From Paenibacillus_E sp964253085 (GTDB taxonomy: Bacteria; Bacillota; Bacilli; Paenibacillales; NBRC-103111), in contig NZ_CAXUQH020000001.1 of the NCBI RefSeq assembly GCF_964253085.1, forward strand, positions 2,666,001 to 2,730,000: a DNA stretch of 64,000 nucleotides, read 5' to 3'. Under the pieces are notes generated by a model. The model was not told the origin of the DNA. It worked only from the letters and a program-made list of their open reading frames with translations, and made no database searches. Below are positions 8,863-16,671 of the stretch, piece by piece. Position numbers and translations under genes: made by a program. Position 1 is the first letter of the stretch. Every line of letters starts with the position of its first letter.

Positions 8863-8937
8863 TGGTCTGCTTTCAGCTGATAGGCAATTTGGGGGAATCT
8901 CAAATAGCCTAGGGATAGCTATGCAGACCTTTTTTTG
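8863..8937 (+). terminator. long structured terminator hairpin after the importer/chemoreceptor operon
   Basis: The outer stem GGTCTGC (8864-8870) pairs with GCAGACC (8923-8929), followed by seven Ts. Inside, AGCT pairs with AGCT, and TAGGC-A-ATTTG pairs with CAAAT-A-GCCTA. The result is a hairpin of about 66 bases with internal loops, far longer than a simple terminator. It ends the rightward operon. The elaborate shape could also be the 3' end of a small RNA; TTGACT at 8833 is a possible but weak -35. Confidence 0.75.
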
Positions 8938-8945
8938 TCATTATA

Positions 8946-8959
8946 TGTAAGCGGTTACA
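8946..8959. promoter_or_regulatory. cre site (CcpA box), oddly placed
   Basis: TGTAAGCGGTTACA fits the cre consensus TGWAANCGNTNWCA at every position. It lies just after the operon terminator and 43 bases beyond the 3' end of the leftward AraC gene, away from any start codon. CcpA binding here could not act as an ordinary promoter block for either neighbour. Confidence 0.6.
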
Positions 8960-9001
8960 CTGGGCAATGCTTGGACATAACACACATCTATGGACATGTA
9001 A

Positions 9002-9883
9002 TTATGAGCGAGATGTTTTCTTTTTCCGATAAAAAGAAGGATTAACGCCTTCTATTTTTTTGAACGCTTTACTGAAAGAATGAATATCCGGAAATCCGAT
9101 AAGTTCCGCAATTCGTTTTAAAGGTTCATCAGTGAATTGGATCATCTCTCTTGCTTTTTCTATTCTCATTAATTGGTGATAGTGGATAGGACTCATTCCA
9201 AATGTTTGATTAAACAGTGTGATCAAATAGTACTTGCTGATTCCAGATATTTTGGCAAGTTCATCTAAAGTCACCCTTTGACCAATGTTATGCTTTAAGA
9301 AAATTCTGACTTGCTCCAACTCATTGATATTGGAAAATAAGTGAGGATTTCTGTTCCAATAGTTTTCGCGCAATAATGCGGTGAATAATTGAATAAATAA
9401 TCCCTTAATATTTAATTCATAAAATGGCAGCTTCATTTGAAATTCTCTTATAATTTCATAAAGTAATTTTTCTATAGCTAAATGATACCGCAACCGTATA
9501 TGACTTGCTAGAGGAAGAGTTAATCTGTCAATCTCGTCGCTTCGGAACCACTTCATTTCATCGTTTGTCATATTTTCTAATTTTTTAAAAGAAACTTTAA
9601 CATCGGGACTATCTTCTTGATAGAACAAATCAAAATGCAAATGGGGCTGTCGGACTAAATCAGTTCCAATTTTACTAATCGAATGCCTTTGTTTGGGGCG
9701 AAAGAAAAATATGTCACCTGGTTCTCCAAAATAAACATCATCCTCTACAGTAACTTTTAATCTGCCTTCTTTGAGATAAAGGATTTCATAGTCAAATAAT
9801 ACCCTTTCCTCTAAAAACCAAGGAAATGAGACGTAGCTATCCATAGCAATTCGTAAATAAGGAGACAGATTGTGTAAGTTCAT
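9002..9883 (-). CDS. AraC-family regulator with N-terminal cupin-like domain
   Basis: A 293-residue cytoplasmic regulator. The ATG at 9883 is preferred over the ORF opening 39 bases earlier because TTGGAGG lies 7 bases upstream of it. Residues about 10-160 form the sugar-sensing cupin fold (EILYLKEGRLKVTVEDD, GEPGDIFFFRP). Residues about 190-290 hold two helix-turn-helix units (LDELAKISGISKYYLITLF and LKRIAELIGFPDIHSFSKAFKK). It is divergent from the binding-protein gene at 10241, with the repeat array 9978-10059 between them, so it probably activates that operon. Confidence 0.88.
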   Translation of the reverse strand: MNLHNLSPYLRIAMDSYVSFPWFLEERVLFDYEILYLKEGRLKVTVEDDVYFGEPGDIFFFRPKQRHSISKIGTDLVRQPHLHFDLFYQEDSPDVKVSFKKLENMTNDEMKWFRSDEIDRLTLPLASHIRLRYHLAIEKLLYEIIREFQMKLPFYELNIKGLFIQLFTALLRENYWNRNPHLFSNINELEQVRIFLKHNIGQRVTLDELAKISGISKYYLITLFNQTFGMSPIHYHQLMRIEKAREMIQFTDEPLKRIAELIGFPDIHSFSKAFKKIEGVNPSFYRKKKTSRS

Positions 9884-9977
9884 GTAGTAACCTCCAACCA
9901 AAATATTTGACAAATTAATCATAATTTAAGCCAACGACAATGTTTCATTATTAGTATATCATTGGTTTTGTGGAAAA

Positions 9978-10059
9978 GAAAACGTTTAACTGAGAAAAGA
10001 AAACGTTTTTCTGAGAAAATCAAACGTTTTCTGAGAAAATCAAACGGTTTTCGAGAAAC
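9978..10059. repeat. four direct repeats of 20-21 bp, probable operator array
   Basis: Four consecutive units start at about 9978, 9999, 10020 and 10040. Each contains AAACG followed by a T-rich stretch, then CTGAGAAAA or the diverged form TCGAGAAAC. Units 1 to 3 contain AAACGTTT, itself a palindrome; unit 4 reads AAACGGTTT. The 20-21 bp period equals two helical turns, so proteins bound to each unit would lie on one DNA face. The array sits between the divergent AraC gene and the binding-protein gene. It is the best candidate for that regulator's binding site, though this is inferred. Confidence 0.6.
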
Positions 10060-10120
10060 ACAATTTTGGATAAACTTTTCTGTTTACTTGGGGGGGGTCC
10101 TGGGGATATTTGAGTGTATT

Positions 10121-10134
10121 TGAAAGCGTAATGA
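10121..10134. promoter_or_regulatory. possible degenerate cre site
   Basis: TGAAAGCGTAATGA matches the cre consensus except at two positions. It lies 107 bases before the binding-protein start, in the region where the operon promoter should be. Catabolite control of this operon would be expected, but this match alone is weak. Confidence 0.3.
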
Positions 10135-10166
10135 CAAAACAAATGAAAATGATGTAGGAACTTACT

Positions 10167-10220
10167 ATGAACGCTTGGCAACCTAATAGTCCTTTAGAAG
10201 GACTACCATTTGTTAAATAA
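10167..10220 (+). promoter_or_regulatory. leader with 19-bp palindrome inside a 17-codon ORF
   Basis: TAGTCCTT-TAG-AAGGACTA (10187-10205) is a perfect inverted repeat 35 bases upstream of the binding-protein start. It could be an operator or an mRNA hairpin. It falls inside a short ORF, ATG 10167 to TAA 10220, coding MNAWQPNSPLEGLPFVK. That ORF has only a poor ribosome site (TAGGAA) and may be chance. Confidence 0.4.
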
Positions 10221-10240
10221 TAATGAGGGGGTAACTTTTT

Positions 10241-11620
10241 ATGAAATTAAAAGGTAAATTATTATCTGGTGTTCTTGTAATGTGCATGTCTTTTTCAGCG
10301 ATTTTGGTTGGATGTTCTAGTAATGAAAAGAACCCTGAAAGCTCTGCGTCCAATAAAGGACAACAAACTTCTGAGAAAGGAGCATCTGGCTCGTCGAATA
10401 AATCTATCACGGTTCTGGTTGAGGGTGGAAGTCCGGCCAATACGGTCGCCAGCCAAACGGCGGAAGAATTTAAGCAAAAGACTGGCTATGAAGTGAAGAT
10501 TGAAACGGTTCCCTACATCGGTGTCTATGACAAATTGAATGTAGAAATGAAAGCTAACTCAGGAGCATACGATGTTGCCACGATCGATATCTTGTGGTTT
10601 CCTGCTTTGGCAAAAAACTTGGTAGCTATGGATGACTTAATGACGGATGAGGTCAAAAATGATTTTGTACCTAATGTAGTCGATGGCGGTAAAGTGAACG
10701 GTAAAATTCTGGGCATGCCGGTTTGGACGAACTCAAAAATTTTATTGTATCGAACCGATTTGTTTAATGATCCGAAGGAACAAGATGCATTTAAGGCTAA
10801 ATATGGATATGATTTGAAGCCGCCTACGAATTGGCAGCAATACAGGGATGTCGCCAAGTTCTTTACTCGTGATACGAATAAAGATGGGGCAACTGATCTA
10901 TATGGTACGGGCATATTAGGGATGAATAACGGGGATTCGGTTGCCAGTTGGTTGGACCATGCCGCTCAAGCAGGAGCAAAACCTTTGGTTGTGGGTAAAG
11001 ATAATAAAGCCTTAGTCAACTCGGAACCATATGTAAAGGCTCTGGAATTTGAAACAAAGATTTTACGTGAAGACAAGTCTGCGCCAGAAGGTGCACTAAA
11101 CATGGCCTCTTCTGAAATTTCTGAAATGTTCTGGAATGGAAAAATGGCTATGATGCTTGAGTGGGCTCATTTCTTTGTCCCTTCTAACGACCCAGGCAAA
11201 TCGAAAGTAGCGGGGAAAGTGGGCGCCGCTCCAATGATTGCTGGTGATTCCGGAGTAGGGGTTGTGCCTGGACCTTGGTATCAAGTGATCCCGAGCACTT
11301 CCAAAAAACAAGATATCGCAAAACAATACGTGAAATTTATTTATGAAAAAAATGAATTGTTTATGAAAGCATTAGGAGTGGCTGCACGAAAATCGGTCTT
11401 TGACAAATACGGTCAAAAACCTGAATATGCACACCTAAAAGCGCTTGAAACTACACTGGCTGCCAGCCAAACACAAAATCGTCCAATATTGCCACATTGG
11501 AACGAAATCGAAAATGAAGCATTAGTCTCTGCAATTCAAGTAGCTCTCTCCGGAAAGGAAACACCGCAAGAAGCATTAAACAGAGCCGCAGCAAAAATTA
11601 ACGAGATACAAGGAAAATAA
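10241..11620 (+). CDS. carbohydrate ABC transporter substrate-binding lipoprotein (family 1)
   Basis: A 459-residue extracellular solute-binding protein family 1 member. The start follows GAGGGGG. The signal peptide ends in a lipobox (LVGC|SS), then comes a Ser/Lys/Gly-rich linker. The mature part begins ITVLVEGGSPANTVASQTAEEF and shows the usual VEMKANSGAYDVATIDILW and MMLEWAHFF regions. It should capture an oligosaccharide for the permeases at 11690 and 12588. The GH32 and GH91 genes in the same operon point to inulin-derived oligosaccharides or difructose anhydride as cargo; this is inference. Confidence 0.9.
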   Translation: MKLKGKLLSGVLVMCMSFSAILVGCSSNEKNPESSASNKGQQTSEKGASGSSNKSITVLVEGGSPANTVASQTAEEFKQKTGYEVKIETVPYIGVYDKLNVEMKANSGAYDVATIDILWFPALAKNLVAMDDLMTDEVKNDFVPNVVDGGKVNGKILGMPVWTNSKILLYRTDLFNDPKEQDAFKAKYGYDLKPPTNWQQYRDVAKFFTRDTNKDGATDLYGTGILGMNNGDSVASWLDHAAQAGAKPLVVGKDNKALVNSEPYVKALEFETKILREDKSAPEGALNMASSEISEMFWNGKMAMMLEWAHFFVPSNDPGKSKVAGKVGAAPMIAGDSGVGVVPGPWYQVIPSTSKKQDIAKQYVKFIYEKNELFMKALGVAARKSVFDKYGQKPEYAHLKALETTLAASQTQNRPILPHWNEIENEALVSAIQVALSGKETPQEALNRAAAKINEIQGK

Positions 11621-11624
11621 ATGG

Positions 11625-11654
11625 AAAAAGGGGCTCAGGTTCGAGCCCCTTTTT
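11625..11654 (+). terminator. hairpin terminator or attenuator after the binding-protein gene
   Basis: AAAAAGGGGCTC pairs with GAGCCCCTTTTT across a six-base loop. It lies just after the stop codon and before the permease gene. It would make binding-protein mRNA more abundant than the downstream message. As the A-tract precedes and the T-tract follows, it could terminate in both directions. Confidence 0.8.
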
Positions 11655-11689
11655 AACCGAATTCCAATTCTTACAGAAGGATGATGGAT

Positions 11690-12571
11690 ATGTCTCTAAG
11701 AGATCAGAAGCTTTCTTTCTTATTTTTTCTACCGGCTTTCGTCTTCATGATCTTGTTTTTTGTTTACCCAATGATGTTACTTTTTAAAGATAGTTTTTTT
11801 GAGGATGAAGATCCTTCAAAATTTATTGGTCTACGGCATTACTCTCACGCTTTAACTTCGGACACATTCTATCAATCCTTACTCAATACAATTGTGTATG
11901 TGATAGGTGCAGTTGCAATTGAGTTAATATTGGGCATGTTTCTTGCTCTTCTGCTAAGTACAGGGTTTAAAGGCGCCAACATCATTCGTACTTTGCTGTT
12001 GAGTCCATTAATGATTTCTCCTTTGGTTTGTGGTTTAATATGGAAATTTATGCTAAACGACCAATTTGGTATCTTAAATGTAATTATATACAAATTGGGC
12101 TTGATTAAGAATCCTCAAAGTATCTTGTGGTTATCTGACAGCAAGTTGGCTTTAATTTCCTGTATGATTGCCGATGTATGGCTTACCACGCCATTTATGA
12201 TGTTGATATTATTAGCGGGCATACAAGGTATACCTGAAAGTTTATACGAAGCTGCCCGCATAGACGGAGCAAATAAGTTTCAAAACTTTTTGCATATCAC
12301 ACTGCCAAGTTTAAAACCGGTCATTTTAGTTGCAGTTGTCATACGTATGATTGATGCAGCTAAATCCTTTGATATTATTTGGGTGATGACACAAGGCGGT
12401 CCGAATGGTTCCTCTTCCTTAGTAAGCACATTAATTTATAAATCGGTAGCCAGATACAATCAAGAAGGATATGCAAGCGCAATGGCTGTAATCTTTATGA
12501 TTATCTTGTTGGTAATCTGTTCATTCTTTTTTAAACAATTCTGGAATCCAAATAAGAAAGCGGTTCGATAG
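11690..12571 (+). CDS. carbohydrate ABC importer permease 1 (MalF/UgpA type)
   Basis: A membrane protein of about 293 residues with six hydrophobic segments and the EAA loop (EAARIDGANKFQNFLHITLPSL) that docks the ATPase. ATGs at 11681, 11684 and 11690 are in frame. AGAAGG (11675-11680) abuts the first and stands 9 bases before the third, so 11690 is preferred. It pairs with the next permease and the binding protein at 10241. No ATPase is encoded in this operon. Confidence 0.9.
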   Translation: MSLRDQKLSFLFFLPAFVFMILFFVYPMMLLFKDSFFEDEDPSKFIGLRHYSHALTSDTFYQSLLNTIVYVIGAVAIELILGMFLALLLSTGFKGANIIRTLLLSPLMISPLVCGLIWKFMLNDQFGILNVIIYKLGLIKNPQSILWLSDSKLALISCMIADVWLTTPFMMLILLAGIQGIPESLYEAARIDGANKFQNFLHITLPSLKPVILVAVVIRMIDAAKSFDIIWVMTQGGPNGSSSLVSTLIYKSVARYNQEGYASAMAVIFMIILLVICSFFFKQFWNPNKKAVR

Positions 12572-12587
12572 GAAGGAGATCAGCAAG

Positions 12588-13433
12588 ATGGTTATTACTA
12601 TGAGTAAACAAAAATCCAGAGTTGCCAGTTTATTTGTATTCGTCATCTCATGTATTTTTTTGGTTGTTACTTTATTTCCATACGCTTACCTTGTGTTATC
12701 TTCACTGAAACCGCCAAGGGAAGTGATTTCCACAACCCCTACGTTGTTGCCTTCTGTGTTTACTTTAGCCAATTATAATGCCCTGTTTCATCAACTGGCA
12801 ATCGGCAAATATTTTGTTAACAGTCTTATAACTGCAATGTCAGGTACACTATTGAGTGTTTTTCTGGGTTCATTAGCTGCTTATGGCTTAACCAGATTCG
12901 CATCAAAGTTAGGGAATTTATTTCTGCTTTTTACTTTGGGTGTTCGTATGACGCCTCTGATTAGTGTTGCAATACCGATGTATCGTATTATTGGGCAATT
13001 AGGTTTAATGGATACAAAATTAGCATTAGTTTTAGTCTATACCAGCATAAACATTCCGTTTGTTATCTGGATGATGATTGGTTTTTTTGACAATTTGCCA
13101 AAAGAGCTTGATGAATCTGCGCGTGTCGACGGATGCGGGATGTTTGGAACTTTTATGCGTATTATCTTACCGATCTCGCTGCCTGGAATCGCAACTACCT
13201 CAATTTTTAGCTTTATGCTTTCCTGGAATGATTTCTTGTTCGCATTACTTTTAACAAGTACTTCAGCCAAAACGGTGCCAGTAGGAATTTCAGAGTTTTT
13301 AACAGCTTACGGTTTGGATCTAGGCCCAATGACGGCTGCGGCAACCATATTTAGCGTTCCTGTCATGCTGTTTTCGTTTGTAATGCAAAAATACATTGTT
13401 CGCGGAATGACAATGGGTGCTGTTAAAGAATAG
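12588..13433 (+). CDS. carbohydrate ABC importer permease 2 (MalG/UgpE type)
   Basis: A 281-residue inner-membrane subunit with six predicted membrane segments and the EAA loop (ELDESARVDGCGMFGTFMRIILPIS). AAGGAGA lies 9 bases before the ATG. It is 16 bases after the first permease, so the two are co-translated. The end, VMQKYIVRGMTMGAVKE, is the usual C-terminus of this family. Confidence 0.92.
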   Translation: MVITMSKQKSRVASLFVFVISCIFLVVTLFPYAYLVLSSLKPPREVISTTPTLLPSVFTLANYNALFHQLAIGKYFVNSLITAMSGTLLSVFLGSLAAYGLTRFASKLGNLFLLFTLGVRMTPLISVAIPMYRIIGQLGLMDTKLALVLVYTSINIPFVIWMMIGFFDNLPKELDESARVDGCGMFGTFMRIILPISLPGIATTSIFSFMLSWNDFLFALLLTSTSAKTVPVGISEFLTAYGLDLGPMTAAATIFSVPVMLFSFVMQKYIVRGMTMGAVKE

Positions 13434-13472
13434 AGAATTTGTATGATGAAATAAAGAGTGGAGGAAATATTG

Positions 13473-14972
13473 ATGCAATATGATCACCATACGTTCCATA
13501 ATCTCATGTTAGGTAAAGCAGAACAATCAGTTGCAACTATAAAGGATCATGTGGGTAAAGACCCTATGCGCTTAAAGTTTCATTTTATGCCTCCCGCCTA
13601 TTGGATGAACGATCCTAACGGGCTTATATACTATCAAGGAGAATATCATATGTTTTACCAGTTTCACCCCTATTCAGCCGAGTGGGGTCCGATGCATTGG
13701 GGCCATGCAAAAAGTAAAGATTTGGTTCACTGGGAACACCTTCCTATTGCACTTGCGCCAAGTGAAGTCTATGATCTTGACCAAAAAGGCGGATGTTTTT
13801 CCGGAAGCGCCGTCGATGACAACGGGATATTGACTTTGATCTACACCGGCACGATTATGAAGGAAGGGCGTGTCATTCAAACCCAAAGTATAGCTTCCAG
13901 TACCGATAGCGTGACATTTCAAAAATATGTAGGGAATCCGGTTATCTCTGTTCCTCCAGAAGGGAGTTCCTCTGATTTCAGGGATCCGAAAGTATGGAAA
14001 CACGAAGATAAATGGTATATGGTCGTAGGTTCAAGTAAAGATGGAAAAGGAAGAGCTTTGCTTTATCGCTCGAATGACCTGTATGTATGGGAGTATGTAA
14101 GTGTATTGGCTGAGAGTGACGGTACGATGGGTACGATGTGGGAATGTCCGGATATTTTTCAGCTTGGCGATCGTTATGTACTAATGTTCTCCCCAATGGG
14201 AATGGGAGAAAAAAAAGCGAGTTATTTAACTGGTTCATTAGATTATAGTAGTGGGAAATTTACTTGGGATTATTGTGGAGAAGTGGATTGCGGGTTCGAG
14301 TACTATGCTCCTCAATCCTTCCTTGATGATAATGGAAGACGAATTATTATAGGTTGGTTGAACGCTTGGGATTGGATGCCGTGGTTTCAAAATTTCGGTC
14401 CCACTTTTAAAAACAATTGGTGCGGCGCGATGTCCATTCCAAGAACTGTAGAAATGGACGATGACGGACATTTGAGATTTCTTCCAGTTGAAGAATTAAA
14501 GGCGATACGGGGGGGACATTTCCATCTTGACCGTACGGCGATAGAAGGGGAAATACAAGCGCTTCCCCGATCGATAGAAGGGGATAGTTTAGAGATTGTG
14601 GCGGAATTTAATCTGGAAAATTGTCACGCGGAGGAATTTGGCTTCAAAATGCGGGTGTCGGATGACGGCAACGAGGAGACGGTACTCTCTTATTCGCCTA
14701 AGACCGGCGAACTTCAATTTGATAGAAACAGATCGGACGGATGGAGTCAGGGGATTCGAAAATGTAAACTAGAATCTGCCGATAAGGATACATTAAGGCT
14801 GCATATCTACGTAGATACTTGCGTTGTTGAAGTATTTGCGGATGAAGGGCGCACGACAATGACCAATAACATATATCCTAATCCGTACAGTATAAACTTG
14901 AAACTTTTTAGCCTCGGAGATAAGGTGGAACTCATTTCTCTTGATATATGGCAACTTCACTCTGTATGGTGA
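13473..14972 (+). CDS. cytoplasmic GH32 beta-fructofuranosidase (sucrose-6-phosphate hydrolase/exo-fructanase type)
   Basis: A 499-residue five-bladed propeller plus C-terminal beta-sandwich, the normal length for intracellular GH32. The ATG at 13473 is chosen because GTGGAGG lies 8 bases upstream, and the earlier in-frame GTG overlaps that site. The three GH32 blocks are complete: WMNDPNG (44-50, nucleophile D47), FRDP (transition-state D171) and WECPD (acid/base E224). There is no signal peptide. It would hydrolyse terminal beta-fructosyl bonds of the imported sugar. Within this operon, inulobiose or small fructooligosaccharides are more likely substrates than sucrose-6-phosphate, since import is by ABC rather than PTS. 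Confidence 0.9.
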   Translation: MQYDHHTFHNLMLGKAEQSVATIKDHVGKDPMRLKFHFMPPAYWMNDPNGLIYYQGEYHMFYQFHPYSAEWGPMHWGHAKSKDLVHWEHLPIALAPSEVYDLDQKGGCFSGSAVDDNGILTLIYTGTIMKEGRVIQTQSIASSTDSVTFQKYVGNPVISVPPEGSSSDFRDPKVWKHEDKWYMVVGSSKDGKGRALLYRSNDLYVWEYVSVLAESDGTMGTMWECPDIFQLGDRYVLMFSPMGMGEKKASYLTGSLDYSSGKFTWDYCGEVDCGFEYYAPQSFLDDNGRRIIIGWLNAWDWMPWFQNFGPTFKNNWCGAMSIPRTVEMDDDGHLRFLPVEELKAIRGGHFHLDRTAIEGEIQALPRSIEGDSLEIVAEFNLENCHAEEFGFKMRVSDDGNEETVLSYSPKTGELQFDRNRSDGWSQGIRKCKLESADKDTLRLHIYVDTCVVEVFADEGRTTMTNNIYPNPYSINLKLFSLGDKVELISLDIWQLHSVW

Positions 14973-15008
14973 AGGAAGAACACACTTAATTGATAGGAGA
15001 ATTTATTT

Positions 15009-16352
15009 ATGGCTAGTAAAAATTATTACGACGTAACAGAGTGGTCTGTCGGTAATCCGTATGAGGATATTGGTGAGGTAATCAATAGCATTATAGCAGA
15101 TATTAAAAGTAGGCAAACGGACACTGATGTGAATAAAGGCGGAAAGCCGGGTGCGGTTATCTATATTCCACCGGGAGATTATCATCTTGGCAGTCAAGTA
15201 GTTATAGACATCAGTTATCTTAAAATTATGGGTTCTGGACACGGGTTTACATCTTCGAGTATTCGTTTTAATACATCTGAGAATGAATGGGCGGATTTGC
15301 ATGAATTGTGGCCGGGAGGAAGTCGCATACTCGTAGATATTCCCCTAGAAGTAAATGACGAGGAATATAAAGGAGCTGCATTTTATGTTGAACGAAGTGG
15401 AAATCCCCGAATAAGTTCGGTAGAGTTTTCTGACTTTTGTATTGATGGTTTGCATTTTATTGAAGATGGTTCAGGAGAAATAAATCCGGAAAACACATAC
15501 ATTAACGGGAAAACGGGTATTTATGTTGCAAGTGCTTGTGACTCATTTCGGATTACAGGCATGGGGTTTGTGTATTTAGAGCATGGAATTACTATTTATC
15601 ATGCAGATGCACTGACTATACATGATAATTTCATAGCTGAATGTGGTAACTGTATAGAACTACGAGGTTGGGGCCAGGCTTCAAAAATAACCGATAACTT
15701 GATAGGAGCCGGTTTTAAAGGATATTCAATTTACGCTCAAAATTTTGGTGGACTTTTGATTACAGCGAATAATGTTTTTCCACGAGGTGCGAGCAGTATC
15801 TATTTTGATGGTGTGACACGTTCCAGTATCACTAATAATAGACTTCACTCATTTTATCCAGGAATGGTTGTATTCAGGGAAAATTGTTCTGAAAACTTGG
15901 TTTCTTCAAATCACTTTTTACGAGACCATGAACCTTGGACTCCTTTTCTGGGAATAGACAATGGTTTAGATGATCTGTATGGTCTCCTCTATATCAGTGG
16001 CAATAATAATTCTGTAATTGCTAATCACTTTTCTGAAGGAATTAATACTCAGAACATCAAGCCGGTAGGTGCAACACCTGTAATCATACGTATTGTTTCG
16101 GGTAATGGAAATTATATTTCTAATAATCATGTTGTTGCCACGGAGGTTCATGCCAAGGTAAGTGATTCTTGTTTCTCTGCGCAAGTAGACGCTTTGTTGA
16201 CTACCGAAGCATCAGAGCCGCTTACCGTAACAACAGTATTGGTAGAAAAAGAATCGCTTCAAAATACGATTCTTGATTCGGGAAGTGATGCACAGGTTGT
16301 TATGGACAAGACTGTAAATGCATTCAGAGCCACTCCAACGCCAGGAACATAA
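15009..16352 (+). CDS. GH91 enzyme: difructose anhydride hydrolase or inulin fructotransferase, cytoplasmic
   Basis: A 447-residue right-handed beta-helix protein that I recognise as GH91 from motifs such as YDVTEW, GAVIYIPPGDYHL, YLKIMGSGHGFTSSSIRF, NPENTYINGKTGIYVAS and AECGNCIELRGWGQASKI. GH91 holds inulin lyases that release difructose anhydride I or III, and hydrolases that open difructose anhydride III to inulobiose. D206 and E217, 11 residues apart, match in spacing the catalytic Asp/Glu pair I recall for a Bacillus inulin fructotransferase. GGAG precedes the ATG, and an in-frame TAG at 14994-14996 rules out a longer start, so there is no signal peptide. Known fructotransferases are exported; a cytoplasmic member beside an importer and a GH32 better fits a difructose anhydride hydrolase. 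Which activity it has cannot be settled by reading. Confidence 0.87.
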   Translation: MASKNYYDVTEWSVGNPYEDIGEVINSIIADIKSRQTDTDVNKGGKPGAVIYIPPGDYHLGSQVVIDISYLKIMGSGHGFTSSSIRFNTSENEWADLHELWPGGSRILVDIPLEVNDEEYKGAAFYVERSGNPRISSVEFSDFCIDGLHFIEDGSGEINPENTYINGKTGIYVASACDSFRITGMGFVYLEHGITIYHADALTIHDNFIAECGNCIELRGWGQASKITDNLIGAGFKGYSIYAQNFGGLLITANNVFPRGASSIYFDGVTRSSITNNRLHSFYPGMVVFRENCSENLVSSNHFLRDHEPWTPFLGIDNGLDDLYGLLYISGNNNSVIANHFSEGINTQNIKPVGATPVIIRIVSGNGNYISNNHVVATEVHAKVSDSCFSAQVDALLTTEASEPLTVTTVLVEKESLQNTILDSGSDAQVVMDKTVNAFRATPTPGT

Positions 16353-16518
16353 ATAATATATTCAACTATGTTTTTGTTCCAAAGTTTCAATTGCAAGTCG
16401 GACACTTGAATTATTTCGTTTGTCATTTAATTTTTTTTGGTGCTTCCTAGCGATGGAAGTGCCTCCCATCACACCCTCATATTTTATGATTTTCTACTAC
16501 TTTAGCATTCTCCACATG

Positions 16519-16557
16519 CCGAAAAACCTTGATGCAACAAGGTTTTTCGGATTTTTT
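16519..16557 (+). terminator. strong intrinsic terminator ending the GH32/GH91 operon
   Basis: CCGAAAAACCTTG (16519-16531) pairs perfectly with CAAGGTTTTTCGG (16538-16550), followed by ATTTTTT. It lies in the 319-base gap 16353-16671. Elsewhere in that gap I see only an imperfect hairpin near 16440-16465 and the ribosome site of the next gene. Confidence 0.92.
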
Positions 16558-16671
16558 GGTTTCACTCTGCGATAAAACAAAGGGTGCGGAAATTGTGAGG
16601 TTTACGAAAGAAGAAGGCGCTTTTATGATAAATTCAGAACACGCAAACAACAAAAAAAGGGAGGAACGAAC

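Noticed and set aside
8863..8937. Riboswitch
   Set aside because: The structure lies after the last gene of the operon, no gene follows on the same strand, and it matches no riboswitch core I know.
9978..10059. Possible CRISPR array
   Set aside because: The repeats abut each other with no unique spacers and no cas genes are present, so an operator array fits better.
15009..16352. Pectate lyase or polygalacturonase call from the beta-helix repeats
   Set aside because: The sequence matches GH91 along its length, including the AECGNCIELRGWG active-site region; pectinase motifs are missing.
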